Source: Pseudoselenomonas ruminantium
Lineage (GTDB): Bacteria > Bacillota > Negativicutes > Selenomonadales > Selenomonadaceae
NCBI GenBank assembly: GCA_902780915.1
Contig: CACZHK010000030.1
Span: forward strand, 1 to 57,103
Direction of reading: 5' to 3'
DNA length: 57,103 bases
Numbering within the stretch: the first letter of the stretch is position 1; the number at the start of each line of letters is the position of its first letter. The notes beneath the pieces were generated by a model that was given only the letters and a program-made list of their open reading frames with translations, was not told the DNA's origin and did no database searches. This document shows, in pieces, positions 23,708 through 33,634 of the stretch. The translations under genes were made by a program, and so were the position numbers.

Positions 23708-24838
23708 TTGGGCGGTTTCATAATGTTGGCGCTGGTCTTTGCCACGGCGCAGCTGGTCTGGTCGTTCTTTGCGGGGCGCAAGGTCTGGCGGGGGTGGCGG
23801 CTGTGGCTGGCCTGTTTGTTTTTCTCTGTGCTGGATCTGGGGACGGTGTGGCTCCTCATTAGGCATATGCCGGGCTTGTATGGCGTGGACAGGGCTTTGC
23901 TCTGGGGCATGGTCCTGTGCCTGGTGGTGCAGATTATCTTCAACAGCCTGGTGACCATGGCTGTCGTTATCAGGTTCGTATTGCGGCGGGCGCGCAGGGT
24001 GCCCGTGGATTTCAAACGGCGTGATTTGCTGAAGAAATCCTTCTTCTATCCGCTGGTGGCGACTGGCTTATCTGCCTATGGCGGCTTCGTGGAAAGCAGG
24101 GAGCAGGTGCTGCGGGAGGTGGAGATTCCTGTGCAGGGACTGACGGCGCCCGAGGGCTACCGCATTGTGCAGCTGAGCGATGTGCATCTGGGGCAGTTCT
24201 TTTCCGTGGAGGATCTGCGGAGGCTTCTGCAGCAGGCCGCCGAACAAGGTGCTGATGTGCTGGCTGTGACAGGGGACCTCTTTGATGACGAGAGAGCGAA
24301 TGAGGAGGCTGTGCAGGTCCTGGACAGCTTCGTGCCCAGCTTCCCCGATGGCATTTACTATGTCTTTGGCAATCACGAGCATTTCCGGGGTGTGGGGCAG
24401 ATCAAGGGCTATCTGGCAGGTACCGGCATCAATGTGCTGGAAAATGAGGCCAGGCAGGTGCCAGGCAAAAAGGTGTGGTTCGCGGGGGTGGACTATCCCA
24501 TGCGGCGCGACAGTTTTGAAGAGGACAGGCGAAGAATGCATCGTCAAGCTATGGCGGAATTGCCAGAGGGGGTGACGGCGGTGCTCCTGGCCCATCACCC
24601 GGAGTGCATTGATGACGGGGCAGAGTCAGGGGTGGCCCTGACCTTGACGGGACATACCCACGGGGGTCAGTTTGGCATTTTCGGTTTCCCTATCTTTCCC
24701 TTCTTTCGTTATAACCGAGGTTTGGTGAAAATCGGGAACAGCTATGGCTATGTCCACAGCGGCAACGGCAGCTGGTTCCCTTGCCGTATCGGTTGTCCCC
24801 CGGAGATTGTGATTTTTACGCTGGTATCCAGAGGCTAA
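23708..24838 (+). CDS. Membrane-anchored metallophosphoesterase (YkuE-like)
   Basis: 376-aa protein with about three N-terminal membrane helices (LALVFATAQLVWSFF; a Trp-rich second; IIFNSLVTMAVVI) followed by a calcineurin-like phosphoesterase domain. All motifs are present: QLSDVHLGQF, VTGDLFDD, FGNHEHF, LAHHPE and LTGHTHGGQFG. The TTG at 23708 is preferred because AAGGAGG ends 7 nt before it; an ATG at 23681 lacks a usable site. YkuE-type relatives are exported or membrane-bound and may act on phospholipid-like substrates such as UDP-diacylglucosamine. Confidence 0.85.
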   Translation: MGGFIMLALVFATAQLVWSFFAGRKVWRGWRLWLACLFFSVLDLGTVWLLIRHMPGLYGVDRALLWGMVLCLVVQIIFNSLVTMAVVIRFVLRRARRVPVDFKRRDLLKKSFFYPLVATGLSAYGGFVESREQVLREVEIPVQGLTAPEGYRIVQLSDVHLGQFFSVEDLRRLLQQAAEQGADVLAVTGDLFDDERANEEAVQVLDSFVPSFPDGIYYVFGNHEHFRGVGQIKGYLAGTGINVLENEARQVPGKKVWFAGVDYPMRRDSFEEDRRRMHRQAMAELPEGVTAVLLAHHPECIDDGAESGVALTLTGHTHGGQFGIFGFPIFPFFRYNRGLVKIGNSYGYVHSGNGSWFPCRIGCPPEIVIFTLVSRG

Positions 24839-24880
24839 TGAAGTGCTACCCTTTGCAAAATTTGAATCGCGGCAGGGGGC

Positions 24881-24909
24881 TAGTCTGTATGTCTCCAAGG
24901 CCTTATAAT
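24881..24909 (+). promoter_or_regulatory. Probable promoter of the type III RM locus
   Basis: Consensus TATAAT (24904-24909) with a poor -35 (TAGTCT, 24881-24886) and a 17-bp spacer, ~50 nt before the res start. Confidence 0.5.
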
Positions 24910-24957
24910 CTTATGGAAGACAATGAACGATACAGAAGAACATTGAAGGAGCAGCCA

Positions 24958-27653
24958 TGTTTTATCATCTGATTAAGAATAAATGCGAAGAATGGTATCA
25001 ATCATCTGATTGCACAGTGGGTGGGGTTGTAGAATATATAATAAAATATACCTCTTTTTGAAGATTGCCGGGGGCAATCGTCCATTGTATGATTTGTTCG
25101 TGGAAGGTTTTTTCAATACCTTGGATATTGATGAACTTCCCTTGTCGGTTTCAGCGAGGGAAGCTTTTAGGGCTAACCCAGCGGCGGTGGCTTTGTATGA
25201 GTTTGCCTCCTTTAAGGATGATAATGGCAATGAATTTTCGCCGCAACTGGCCAAGCGTATGAGGGAAAATCCTCTGGTGGTGGACAGCAAGGAGGCGTTG
25301 CGCCAGATTTTTGCTGGAAAGCATTACACGGAATATCTATATAGTCTTCCTATGGGAGCGGGGAAGACCTTTCTGATGGCGGCCTTTATCTATCTTGACT
25401 TGTATTATGCTATACTTGAACCGAAAAATCCTGCTTTTTCTCATAATTTCCTTATATTGGCGCCATCGGGGCTGAAATCCTCTGTGGTGCCCAGCTTGAA
25501 AACCATTCAACGCTTCAATCCTGCTTGGGTTTTGGCTGAGCCTGCCGCATCTCAGGTCAAAAAGATTCTGAAGTTTGAGGTGCTGGATGCCCAGAAAACT
25601 CAAGCCAAGTCTAATAAGGTCAAGAATCCTAATGTCCAGAAAATTGTTCTTCACCAGGCCGACCCTGATTTGACGGGATTGGTAGTGGTTACCAACGCAG
25701 AGAAGGTTATTTTGGACCGCTTGAAACTTAAAGCAGGAGAGATTGATCTATTTAATGATACCAAGGACGAGAAGGACCGCCAGGCTAATGAGCTTCGCAA
25801 TCGTTTGGGCAAGCTGCCCTACCTTGCTATATTCATAGATGAAGCACACCATGCAGCTGATGACGATATCAAGCTTCGGGGCGTGGTGACGAATTGGACA
25901 CAGACTGGTGGCAACATAAACTCGGTGGTGGGCTTCTCTGGCACTCCTTATCTGGCCAGGCCCATGAAGATTGAATTAGGGGAGAAATTGGGCTTTAAGT
26001 CGGAGGAAATTCCCACTATTGTTTACTATTACCGTTTGGTGGATGGCATAGGTAATTTCTTGAAACGTCCTACTGTAAAGAGAGCGGCGCAGGGGATGGA
26101 AAGCGTGGCCATCGTCAATGAAGGTTTGCGGGAGTTTTTTAGGCGTTACAAGGATTTGCGTTATGAGGATGGAACGTTGGCCAAAATCGCCGTCTTCTGC
26201 AGCAATATCAAGAATCTGGAGGGCATCTACAGCGATGTGGCCGCCATTGTGGAAGAGGCGGGACTGAACCCTGAAGAGGCAATCTTGAAATTCCATCGCG
26301 GTAATAAGGAATTCAAAGCCCCGGAAGGAGCGCAGCTGGAGTTTGATTCCCTTGATACGGATGTATCGAAAAAGCGTGTAGTCCTGCTGGCCGAGATTGG
26401 CAAGGAGGGCTGGGATTGCCGCAGTCTGACGGGAGTGATTCTTTCTCAGAAGGGGGCTTGCCCTCTGAACAAAGTTTTGCAGACTTCTTGCCGTTGCTTG
26501 CGTCAGGTGGCTAAGGAAAGTGCGGAATCGGCCCTTATCTATCTCAATGAGGATAATGCTGCCCTTCTGGAAAAGCAGCTGAAAAAACAGCATCATCTGA
26601 CAGTATCAGAGTTTGAGCGTGGCAATGAAAAGGGCAAGACTATAATTAGACGCTATGACCGCACAGAGGTCCTTGGAGCTTATAGAGCAGGATTTTGCCG
26701 GTGCAATCCGTGAGCGCTCGCAAATTTCTTATGGGATAGCGAAGAAGGAACCAGCGGTTTTTGCTTTTTTCCTTCAACAGATTGCCAAAGAAAGTTTTGG
26801 TACCTTGGCTATGGAGGTTTTGCAAGAACATGAGCCAGCACTGCGTGAGGTATTCGATGAGATAACGGCAGAGGAAGAAGGCATGCTGTACTATCGGGGG
26901 GGGATTGTCCAGTCGGTGGTGCGCAGCAATATCCGCAAGGCATTTGCTGAAGAGTGGCATTACAAGACTAGGCAGGAAAAGATTCCCCAGGAGTCCAGCC
27001 TGCTGAGGGTGGAGAATTTTACGCCGGAAGTGCTGACGGCGGAGCCACAAAAGTATTATCCTGAAACGGAAATGGTCGAGAAAATCATCCGTAATGACAG
27101 GGGCGAGTTTATGCTGAGCGAGAAGCTGCAGCAGGCGATTGAGTTGCTGATGGACATTGACCCCAGGAAAGCCGAGGAACTGAAAAGGGAGCAAGGGATG
27201 CCCTCTGGCAGTGATCGTTCCTATCATTACTTGCCCTATCACATGGATAGCAATTTTGAGATAGAATTCTTGAAGGAACTGTTGCCGGACGAGATTTTGG
27301 CCCAAAGAAATTTGGAAGCTTATTACAATGGTGACCGTAGCCTGACGGAGTTCCGTATCAAGTGCTATGAAAAGCAGGGGCGGGACTATCGCTATGTGGG
27401 CATGTATACGCCGGATTTCCTTATCTTGCAGAGGGTGAAGGGAAAGATAGCCAGGGCTGTCATTGTGGAAACCAAGGGCAGTCTTTATGCCAATGACCCA
27501 AATTTTGCCAAGCGGAAGGCCTTTATGGAAACAACTTTCCGCAAGCTGAACCCTAATTTTGATTATCTGTATTTGGAAGATACGATGCCCTCCTATGAGC
27601 GGCGGCAAATAACCCATGAGAAAATAAAGAAGTTTTTCCAGGAGGCACATTGA
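24958..27653 (+). pseudogene. res: Type III restriction endonuclease Res, split by two frameshifts
   Basis: Reading starts well at ATG 24958 (AAGGAG 5 nt upstream; MFYHLIKNKCEEWYQSSDCT...) but stops at 25060 next to a T5 run. Helicase coding then continues in the +1 frame from about 25060: LKIAGGNRPLYDLFVEGFF, LPMGAGKTFLMAA (Walker A), IFIDEAHHAADD (DEAH-type), GFSGTPYLARP, and IGKEGWDCRSLTG. Near 26655-26713 the frame shifts +1 again, into the C-terminal third with a PD-(D/E)XK nuclease (TPDFLILQ...VIVETKG). The sum (~890 aa) is full length, so the enzyme is probably inactive or made as fragments. An ATG at 26655 could restart the nuclease part but lacks a good ribosome site. It is the 5' neighbour of mod. 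Confidence 0.8.
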
Positions 27654-29581
27654 TGGCTATTCGTTATATACCTTTTTACCCTGAGCCTATAGAGGGACAG
27701 GCGGTGCTGAACAATTTCAAGCGCACTCTGCGCTATCATGGCACAGACAAGCTGCAGGACGATTTGCGGCGGGGCATGCCTTTGTATGAGTTGGAGAAAA
27801 AGGAAGATGTGGGCACCCCGGGTGACAACCTTGTCATTCGCGGCGAGTGCATCTCTGCCTGCGCCTACCTGCGGGAGCAGGGAAAGAAGGTAGATCTTGT
27901 CTACATTGACCCGCCTTTTGCCAGTGGGGCAGACTATGCCAAACAGGTCTATATTCGTCGCAATCCAAAACTTGCCTCAGAAATCAAGGCTGCCGAGCAG
28001 GAACTGGAGGACGAAGAACTGAGGTCCTTCGAGGAAAAAATGTATGGGGATGTGTGGGATAAGGAGAAATATCTCAATTGGATGTATGAGAACCTCACCG
28101 CCATTAAAAGCGTCATGAGTGGTAATGCCAGCATTTATGTGCATTTAGACTGGCATATTGGGCATTATATGAAGGTTTTGATGGATGAGATTTTTGGAGA
28201 AGATAATTTCCAGGCTGAAATAGTTTGGCGTAGAATGACCCCTTCTGGATTTAAAGGGAAATATAATATTGGTCATAGTCATGATGCGATCTTCTGGTAT
28301 TCTAATTCTAATGAATATACATATAACCCTATTGTTGTTCCATATAGTCAAAAATATATAGATGAAAGATTTTCTAAGGTTGATGAGAATGGCCGAAGAT
28401 TCAAGGATGAAAAGATAGGGACAGCAACGCCTCAATCTACAATAGATAGGTTGGAGAAGGAAGGAAAGTTATACACAACTTCAACAGGTAAGTTACGCAT
28501 AAAGCACTATCTTGATGAAGCGACGGGGATAGCATTAGATGATGTATGGACTGATATAGATGCTGTAAACTCACAGGCAGATGAGAGAGTAGACTATGCA
28601 ACACAAAAACCTGAAGCATTGCTGGAGCGTATAATCAACGCTTCTTCCAATGAGGGCATGATGGTAGCTGATTTCTTCGGCGGTAGTGGCGTGACGGCGG
28701 CGGTGGCACATCGTTTGGGGCGCAAGTTTATCCATGTTGATATAGGTGTCAACTCCATGCAGACTGTTCGCGACAGGCTAAGGGCGGCGAAGGCTGGTTT
28801 CTCTGTGTTGGAAATCAAGGACGGCGTCCAGCTCTATCGTAATCCTGTACAGACCATGGACAAAATCAAGCAGCTTATTCCTGGCCTCAAAAATGAAGAT
28901 GCTGTGGATGAGTTCTGGGAGGGGGTTATCGAGGACAGTCGTTATGGCATGATGCCTGTCTATGTGCCAAACCTGATGGACGATACCTCCAAGCTCCTTA
29001 CCAAGGATTTGATGAACCGCATCCTGCGTGAGGCCCTGCCTGATTTGCCAAATAATGTGAAGCGGGTGGTTATTTATTACATCGACATCGAAGATGAGGA
29101 TTCCATCCGTAAATTTATCGCTGAGGATGACAGCAGTGACATCGAAATCGAGTTGCGGGATATGAAAGCACTTTTGGACGATATGGTTCTGGAGGATAAG
29201 GCAGATTTTTCCCTGGAGGGCGGAGAGCAGGAACTGTCCTATACCGTGAGAATCAAATCTTTCCTAAGTGACAGGCTGGCGCAGAAGATAAGTGAATATA
29301 ACCAAAAGGCTTTGGCCAACGCCAAGAAAAAATATATACCTATTGCTCTTAGTGAGGAAGGCCTGGAAACCATAGAAGCCCTGAGCCTTGATTGTACGGC
29401 ATCTGAAAAGGGCGCTGTTTGGCATAGCGATGCAGAAATAAAAATAGACAAGCTCGGCTATGTGATACGAGATGGTGTTAAAACAACAGACTTCTGGGAT
29501 GGCACGATTTCGTCGGAGAAAAAGCCTCTGCGCTTGAAAATCCGCAATATCTGCGGTGATGAAACTATATACCAACTTTGA
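27653..29581 (+). CDS. mod: Type III DNA (adenine-N6) methyltransferase Mod
   Basis: 642-aa methyltransferase; its ATG overlaps the res stop (TGATG), with GGAGG 7 nt upstream. The catalytic motif VYIDPPFASGADY (Asp at residue ~86) precedes the SAM-binding motif VADFFGGSGVTAAVAHRLGR (~residue 341), the beta-class order of type III Mod enzymes. Residues ~181-322 between them, the target-recognition region, are encoded by strikingly AT-rich DNA (28196-28620) compared with the flanks, as if replaced by recombination. With res broken, Mod may act alone as an orphan methyltransferase. A terminator follows. Confidence 0.92.
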   Translation: MAIRYIPFYPEPIEGQAVLNNFKRTLRYHGTDKLQDDLRRGMPLYELEKKEDVGTPGDNLVIRGECISACAYLREQGKKVDLVYIDPPFASGADYAKQVYIRRNPKLASEIKAAEQELEDEELRSFEEKMYGDVWDKEKYLNWMYENLTAIKSVMSGNASIYVHLDWHIGHYMKVLMDEIFGEDNFQAEIVWRRMTPSGFKGKYNIGHSHDAIFWYSNSNEYTYNPIVVPYSQKYIDERFSKVDENGRRFKDEKIGTATPQSTIDRLEKEGKLYTTSTGKLRIKHYLDEATGIALDDVWTDIDAVNSQADERVDYATQKPEALLERIINASSNEGMMVADFFGGSGVTAAVAHRLGRKFIHVDIGVNSMQTVRDRLRAAKAGFSVLEIKDGVQLYRNPVQTMDKIKQLIPGLKNEDAVDEFWEGVIEDSRYGMMPVYVPNLMDDTSKLLTKDLMNRILREALPDLPNNVKRVVIYYIDIEDEDSIRKFIAEDDSSDIEIELRDMKALLDDMVLEDKADFSLEGGEQELSYTVRIKSFLSDRLAQKISEYNQKALANAKKKYIPIALSEEGLETIEALSLDCTASEKGAVWHSDAEIKIDKLGYVIRDGVKTTDFWDGTISSEKKPLRLKIRNICGDETIYQL

Positions 29582-29586
29582 TATTG

Positions 29587-29625
29587 ATAGCAGTGAAGCC
29601 GGTGGTGGCTCACTGCTATTTTTTT
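29587..29625 (+). terminator. mod terminator
   Basis: Stem ATAGCAGTGA/TCACTGCTAT with a 13-nt loop followed by T7. Confidence 0.9.
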
Positions 29626-29681
29626 GAAGGCAATTTTGCAGCAGTAAAGGGAATGACAGGTCATTGGGGAGGGGGAATCAA

Positions 29682-31058
29682 ATGGAACGGGATGCCCATT
29701 ACTATGAGGAAAAGGCAGAAGAATTCAAGCTGGCAGGAGATGCCGAGGGGGTGGCAGCGGCCCTTTATCAAGCGGCGGTGCATGACAGGTATCTGCGCAG
29801 CCAGCGGCAGCATTACTCGGGGTATCTCTTCGCCTTGCATTATCTGGAAGGGATCGGGGCTGACGATTTGCGGGCGGCTCATCTGGCTTATGGGGAGCTT
29901 TATAGGGATGAGGGAGTGCTGCCGCCAGTTGTAGCCTATAAGCATGAGAAAATCCGTATAGGCTATCTGGCGCCGCGCTTTGTGGAGAGCTCTGCAATGA
30001 GGTTTGCCGAGCCGCTTATGCTTGGCCTGGATAGGGATAAATTTGAGGTGTTTGCTTTTTCCGTTGGGGAAGAAGAGGACAGCTTCACAGTGAGGCTCAA
30101 GGAAAATCTTGACAGGCAGGGGGCGGGAGAACATTATTTCTGCTTTTACGGCCTGTCGCTTGAGGAGGGGGCCTTGGCGGTCAGGGAGAAGGAAATAGAT
30201 ATCCTCTTTGATTTGGGCGGCCATAGCGAGGGCGGCCAGACCTTGATGATAATGGCAAAGAAGCCTGCCCCTGTGCAGCTTTCGGGGCTGGGCTATTTCG
30301 ACACCTTGGGTCTGCCTGAGGGCCTAGTGGATGGCTTTCTGGCAGATGAGGTTCTGCTGCCTTTGGGGGAGGAAGAAAATTTCCTTGAGCCGCTTTTCCG
30401 CCTGCCGCAGGCTTTGGCCTTTCAGCCCACAGCTGCCATGAAGGATTTCCGGGGTGGACTGTCCCGGAGGAAGGTTCAAGGTGAGGTGGTCTTCGGCGTG
30501 GTGCAGAACGTGCTGAAGATAACGGATTCAGCCTTGAAGGCCTGGGGAAGGATCTTGCAGGAGGTGCCGGGGAGCCGTTTGCTTATCAAGGACGTACTGC
30601 CGAAATCGGAACGCATAGAGCGGCTTAGGCAGAGGGCGGCGGCCTTGGGCCTTCCTTTGGAGCGACTTGAGCTTGTGGGCGGCAGCCTGAGTTTCTGGGA
30701 TATTTACCGGGAGGTGGACTTGGTGCTGGACACCTTCCCCTATCCCGGAGGTTATATGACGGCCTTGGCCTTGTATTTCGGCGTGCCGGTGGTTACCCTG
30801 CAGGGAGATAGCTACGGCTCACGGTTTGGCGCAGCTATCCTCAAGGCAGCGGGCAGGGAAGAGTGGATTGCCGGGAGCGTGGGGGAGTATGTGAAATCGG
30901 CGGTGGAGCTGGGGCGGGAACCTGCAAGATTAAGACAAGAAAGGGAACGCTTGTTTAGGGACATTGCTGACTCGGCACTGCTGGATATGTTTTCTTATGT
31001 CAGACAGGTGGAGGAAGGCTTTTTGCAGTTGTGGAAGAGGTGTAGTTATACTCGCTAA
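29682..31058 (+). CDS. GT41-type (OGT/SPINDLY-like) glycosyltransferase
   Basis: 458-aa soluble protein. A short helical N-terminal part (~1-80, possibly TPR-like) precedes the OGT C-terminal domain: KIRIGYLAPRFVESSAM, DILFDLGGHSEGGQ, APVQLSGLGYFDTLGLP and VLDTFPYPGGYMTALALYFG, which holds the nucleotide-sugar site. Bacterial GT41 enzymes glycosylate Ser/Thr of proteins, including flagellins and surface proteins. ATG 29682 is chosen for GGAGGGGG upstream. A methyltransferase gene follows after a repeat; the pair could modify a surface protein, but no target gene is present. Confidence 0.8.
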   Translation: MERDAHYYEEKAEEFKLAGDAEGVAAALYQAAVHDRYLRSQRQHYSGYLFALHYLEGIGADDLRAAHLAYGELYRDEGVLPPVVAYKHEKIRIGYLAPRFVESSAMRFAEPLMLGLDRDKFEVFAFSVGEEEDSFTVRLKENLDRQGAGEHYFCFYGLSLEEGALAVREKEIDILFDLGGHSEGGQTLMIMAKKPAPVQLSGLGYFDTLGLPEGLVDGFLADEVLLPLGEEENFLEPLFRLPQALAFQPTAAMKDFRGGLSRRKVQGEVVFGVVQNVLKITDSALKAWGRILQEVPGSRLLIKDVLPKSERIERLRQRAAALGLPLERLELVGGSLSFWDIYREVDLVLDTFPYPGGYMTALALYFGVPVVTLQGDSYGSRFGAAILKAAGREEWIAGSVGEYVKSAVELGREPARLRQERERLFRDIADSALLDMFSYVRQVEEGFLQLWKRCSYTR

Positions 31059-31098
31059 ACAAAAATTGTTCCTATCAAACACCAAAGGCGTTCTTGTC

Positions 31099-31199
31099 CG
31101 CCCCCTTGGGGGCGGGGGACCGCGAAGCGGTGGTGGGGGGGATGCCATCGCTTCTTTACATTTAACGAGCATAAAAGCCTTCCCCTCTGAGGAAGGCTT
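31099..31199. repeat. Palindromic intergenic repeat, rearranged copy 2
   Basis: Blocks shared with the reverse complement of copy 1: GGGGGACCGCGAAGCGGTGG and AGCCTTCCCCTCTG(A/G)GGAAGG. Their order differs from copy 1. Local hairpins CCGCCCCC/GGGGGCGG, ACCGC/GCGGT and AGCCTTCC/GGAAGGCT. It fills the gap between the glycosyltransferase and methyltransferase genes. Confidence 0.7.
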
Positions 31200-31213
31200 A
31201 GGAAGGTGTGTTT

Positions 31214-32047
31214 ATGAAGGATATTTTGGAATTTCTCCCTGCAGGGGGCTTGCGGCAACGGGCAGACATTCTCGCGGTTGATAGCAGCCGTTTGCTGCCA
31301 AGGCTTCGCGCTTTGTGCCCTTATGCCAGGATAACAGCCGCAACTCGGCTGGAGGAAGTGCCGGAGCTGCCTGCCCTGCAGAATCTTGATATTGAGTGGC
31401 ATGTCATTGACCAACGGAGGGAAAAACTGCCATTTGAGGAGGAATCCTTTGACTATGTGCTGGCAGAGGAGGCCTTGACTACCTGCTATGAGCCGTACCT
31501 TGAGCTGATGGCTCTGGGAAAGCTCATAAAGGGCACAGGGGAGCTTTTCACTCAGTTTTACAATGTCCGTTACCGGGCGGTGTTGGAGGCGCTGAAGCTG
31601 GGCGAGTTCAGCTACCGCGCCGAGCACCTCTGGGCCAAGGCGGAGGTGGTGCGGCTGATGGATGATACCCTCTTCAAAGAAGTTTCCTTCATGCCGGGAG
31701 AGCAGGATGGGGAGCATTTGGAAGAGGAATGGGAGGCTCTGGGCTTTGATAATTTCAGCCGTGACCTGGCTGCTTCCCTCTGGCTGGTGAAGGCGGGACG
31801 CTCCACTGCCACCGTGGCGAATCTCAAGAGCTTCTACAGTCCTGAGGTGCGGAAGAAAATCTCAAGGCTGCTGCACCGCCTGGAATATGGGATAGAGGTC
31901 GAAGCAGGCCTTTCTGAGCTGGCTGCTCTTTGCCGGGAGCAGCAGATCTTTCGGGAGTATCTGGAAGATTTTATCGGTGAAGCATGTATTCACAAGAAAA
32001 AAGTTTTTTCTTTGCTGTCAGGCAGGAATTTTTTCAATAATCTATAA
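31214..32047 (+). CDS. SAM-dependent methyltransferase-like protein
   Basis: 277-aa cytoplasmic protein. The N-terminal half resembles a class I methyltransferase with a degenerate glycine motif (ADILAVDSSRLLPRLRALCP) and a motif LPFEEESFDYVLAEEAL, typical of the 'plsFDlVi' strand 4 region. The C-terminal half is helical. ATG 31214 is chosen over 31208 because AGGAAGG lies upstream at a good distance. Its position after a GT41 glycosyltransferase suggests glycan or protein modification; the substrate is unknown. Confidence 0.6.
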   Translation: MKDILEFLPAGGLRQRADILAVDSSRLLPRLRALCPYARITAATRLEEVPELPALQNLDIEWHVIDQRREKLPFEEESFDYVLAEEALTTCYEPYLELMALGKLIKGTGELFTQFYNVRYRAVLEALKLGEFSYRAEHLWAKAEVVRLMDDTLFKEVSFMPGEQDGEHLEEEWEALGFDNFSRDLAASLWLVKAGRSTATVANLKSFYSPEVRKKISRLLHRLEYGIEVEAGLSELAALCREQQIFREYLEDFIGEACIHKKKVFSLLSGRNFFNNL

Positions 32048-32146
32048 TATAGCTTATGAAAACCCTGTGAAATTAAAATCCGGAGGGGAGGCGGCCATTG
32101 AGAGGATTGGGGACAAATGGAAACCAGTTAGATTGGGGTGTAATGT

Positions 32147-33565
32147 ATGGTAACTTTCCTTGTAGCTTTACTGGCACTAATACTAGGTTTTTTCATTTAT
32201 GGCAAAATCGTGGATACCCTTTTCGGGCCGACGGACAAGCCAACTCCTGCAGTGGTGCACAATGACGGCGTGGACTACGTTCCCCTTCCCACCTGGAAGG
32301 TCTTCATGATCCAGCTTCTGAACATCGCAGGCCTTGGCCCTATCTTCGGTGCCCTGGGCGGTGCCATGTGGGGGCCCAGCGTTTATCTCTGGATTGTGTT
32401 CGGTACCATTTTTGCAGGCGGCGTCCATGACTACCTCTCGGGCATGATTTCCTTGCGCGAGGATGGCAAGAGTATCTCTGAGGTGGTAGGCCATCACATG
32501 GGGGGCACCATGCTGATGATCATGCGCGTGTTCGCCGTGGTGCTGCTGGTGCTGGTTGGCACCGTGTTTGCCACGGGCCCTGCCGGGCTCCTTTCCAAGC
32601 TCACGGGCGTGGCTGTGACCTATGTGCTGCCCTGCGTGTTCCTCTATTACTTCCTGGCCACCCTTCTGCCGGTGGACAAGATCATCGCCCGCTTCTATCC
32701 TCTGTTCGGTGCCTGCCTGATCGTCATGGCTCTGGGCATCATGTTGGCCATGCTTCTGGGCGTGGGTGGCCATCATATGCCGGAGCTGACTTTGGAAAAC
32801 CTGCATCCGCTGGGAGCAGAAAAAATGCCCATCTGGCCGTTGATGTTCATCACTGTGGCCTGCGGCGCTATCTCAGGCTTCCATTCTACCCAGTCTCCTA
32901 TCATGTCCCGCTGCCTGAAGGATGAGCGCCTGGGCCGCCCTGTGTTCTACGGCGCCATGGTGGCTGAGGGCATCATCGCCCTGATCTGGGCTACGGCCGG
33001 CATCACCTTCTATGAGAGCACCGGGGGCCTGGCTGCAGCCATGAAGGATGGCGGCGCCGGCACCGTGGTCTATGATATCTGCGTGGGCTTCATGGGCACC
33101 GGCCTGGGGGCAACCCTCGCCATGCTTGGTGTCATTGCCTGCCCCATCACCTCCGGCGATACGGCTTTCCGCAGCGCCCGCCTGACTTTGGCTGACTGGA
33201 TCGGCATGGAGCAGAAGTTCCCCGCCAAGCGCCTTATGCTGGCCATTCCTATCCTCGCCATCGGCGGCGTGCTCTCCCAGATGGACTTCAACATCATCTG
33301 GCGCTATTTCTCCTGGACCAACCAGACTCTCGCTATGATCGTCCTCTGGACCGGTGCTGTGTATCTCTACCGCACCAAGCCCGGCAGCAAGGCCTATCTC
33401 ATGCCTGCCATCCCCGCCACCTTCATGGCAGCGGTGACCTGCACTTACATCCTGCAGGCCCCGGAGGGCTTCCAGCTGGCAACCTCCATCACCTATCCCG
33501 TAGGCATTGTATTTGCAGTGGTCTGCGTGTTCCTGTTTGTCAAGTCTACATTGATGAAGAAATAA
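32147..33565 (+). CDS. cstA: CstA-family carbon starvation transporter
   Basis: 472-aa inner-membrane protein with a dozen or more helices. Diagnostic stretches: WKVFMIQLLNIAGLGPIFGA, GGVHDYLSGMISLREDG, GFHSTQSPIMSRCLKDE, and CPITSGDTAFRSARLTLADW. It is the short form of CstA, without the ~700-aa E. coli extension. Relatives take up peptides or pyruvate when carbon is scarce. Monocistronic, with a good terminator 20 nt after the stop. Confidence 0.9.
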   Translation: MVTFLVALLALILGFFIYGKIVDTLFGPTDKPTPAVVHNDGVDYVPLPTWKVFMIQLLNIAGLGPIFGALGGAMWGPSVYLWIVFGTIFAGGVHDYLSGMISLREDGKSISEVVGHHMGGTMLMIMRVFAVVLLVLVGTVFATGPAGLLSKLTGVAVTYVLPCVFLYYFLATLLPVDKIIARFYPLFGACLIVMALGIMLAMLLGVGGHHMPELTLENLHPLGAEKMPIWPLMFITVACGAISGFHSTQSPIMSRCLKDERLGRPVFYGAMVAEGIIALIWATAGITFYESTGGLAAAMKDGGAGTVVYDICVGFMGTGLGATLAMLGVIACPITSGDTAFRSARLTLADWIGMEQKFPAKRLMLAIPILAIGGVLSQMDFNIIWRYFSWTNQTLAMIVLWTGAVYLYRTKPGSKAYLMPAIPATFMAAVTCTYILQAPEGFQLATSITYPVGIVFAVVCVFLFVKSTLMKK

Positions 33566-33584
33566 AGAGAAGTGATCGCTCAAG

Positions 33585-33615
33585 GCCCAGCCATTTTCGG
33601 GTGGCTGGGCTTTTT
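33585..33615 (+). terminator. cstA terminator
   Basis: Perfect 9-bp stem GCCCAGCCA/TGGCTGGGC and T5. Confidence 0.93.
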
Positions 33616-33634
33616 ATGAAATAGGGGGGATACT

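Noticed and set aside
24839..24957. Extra gene between the metallophosphoesterase and res
   Set aside because: Only short frames without ribosome sites; the segment carries the probable RM promoter.
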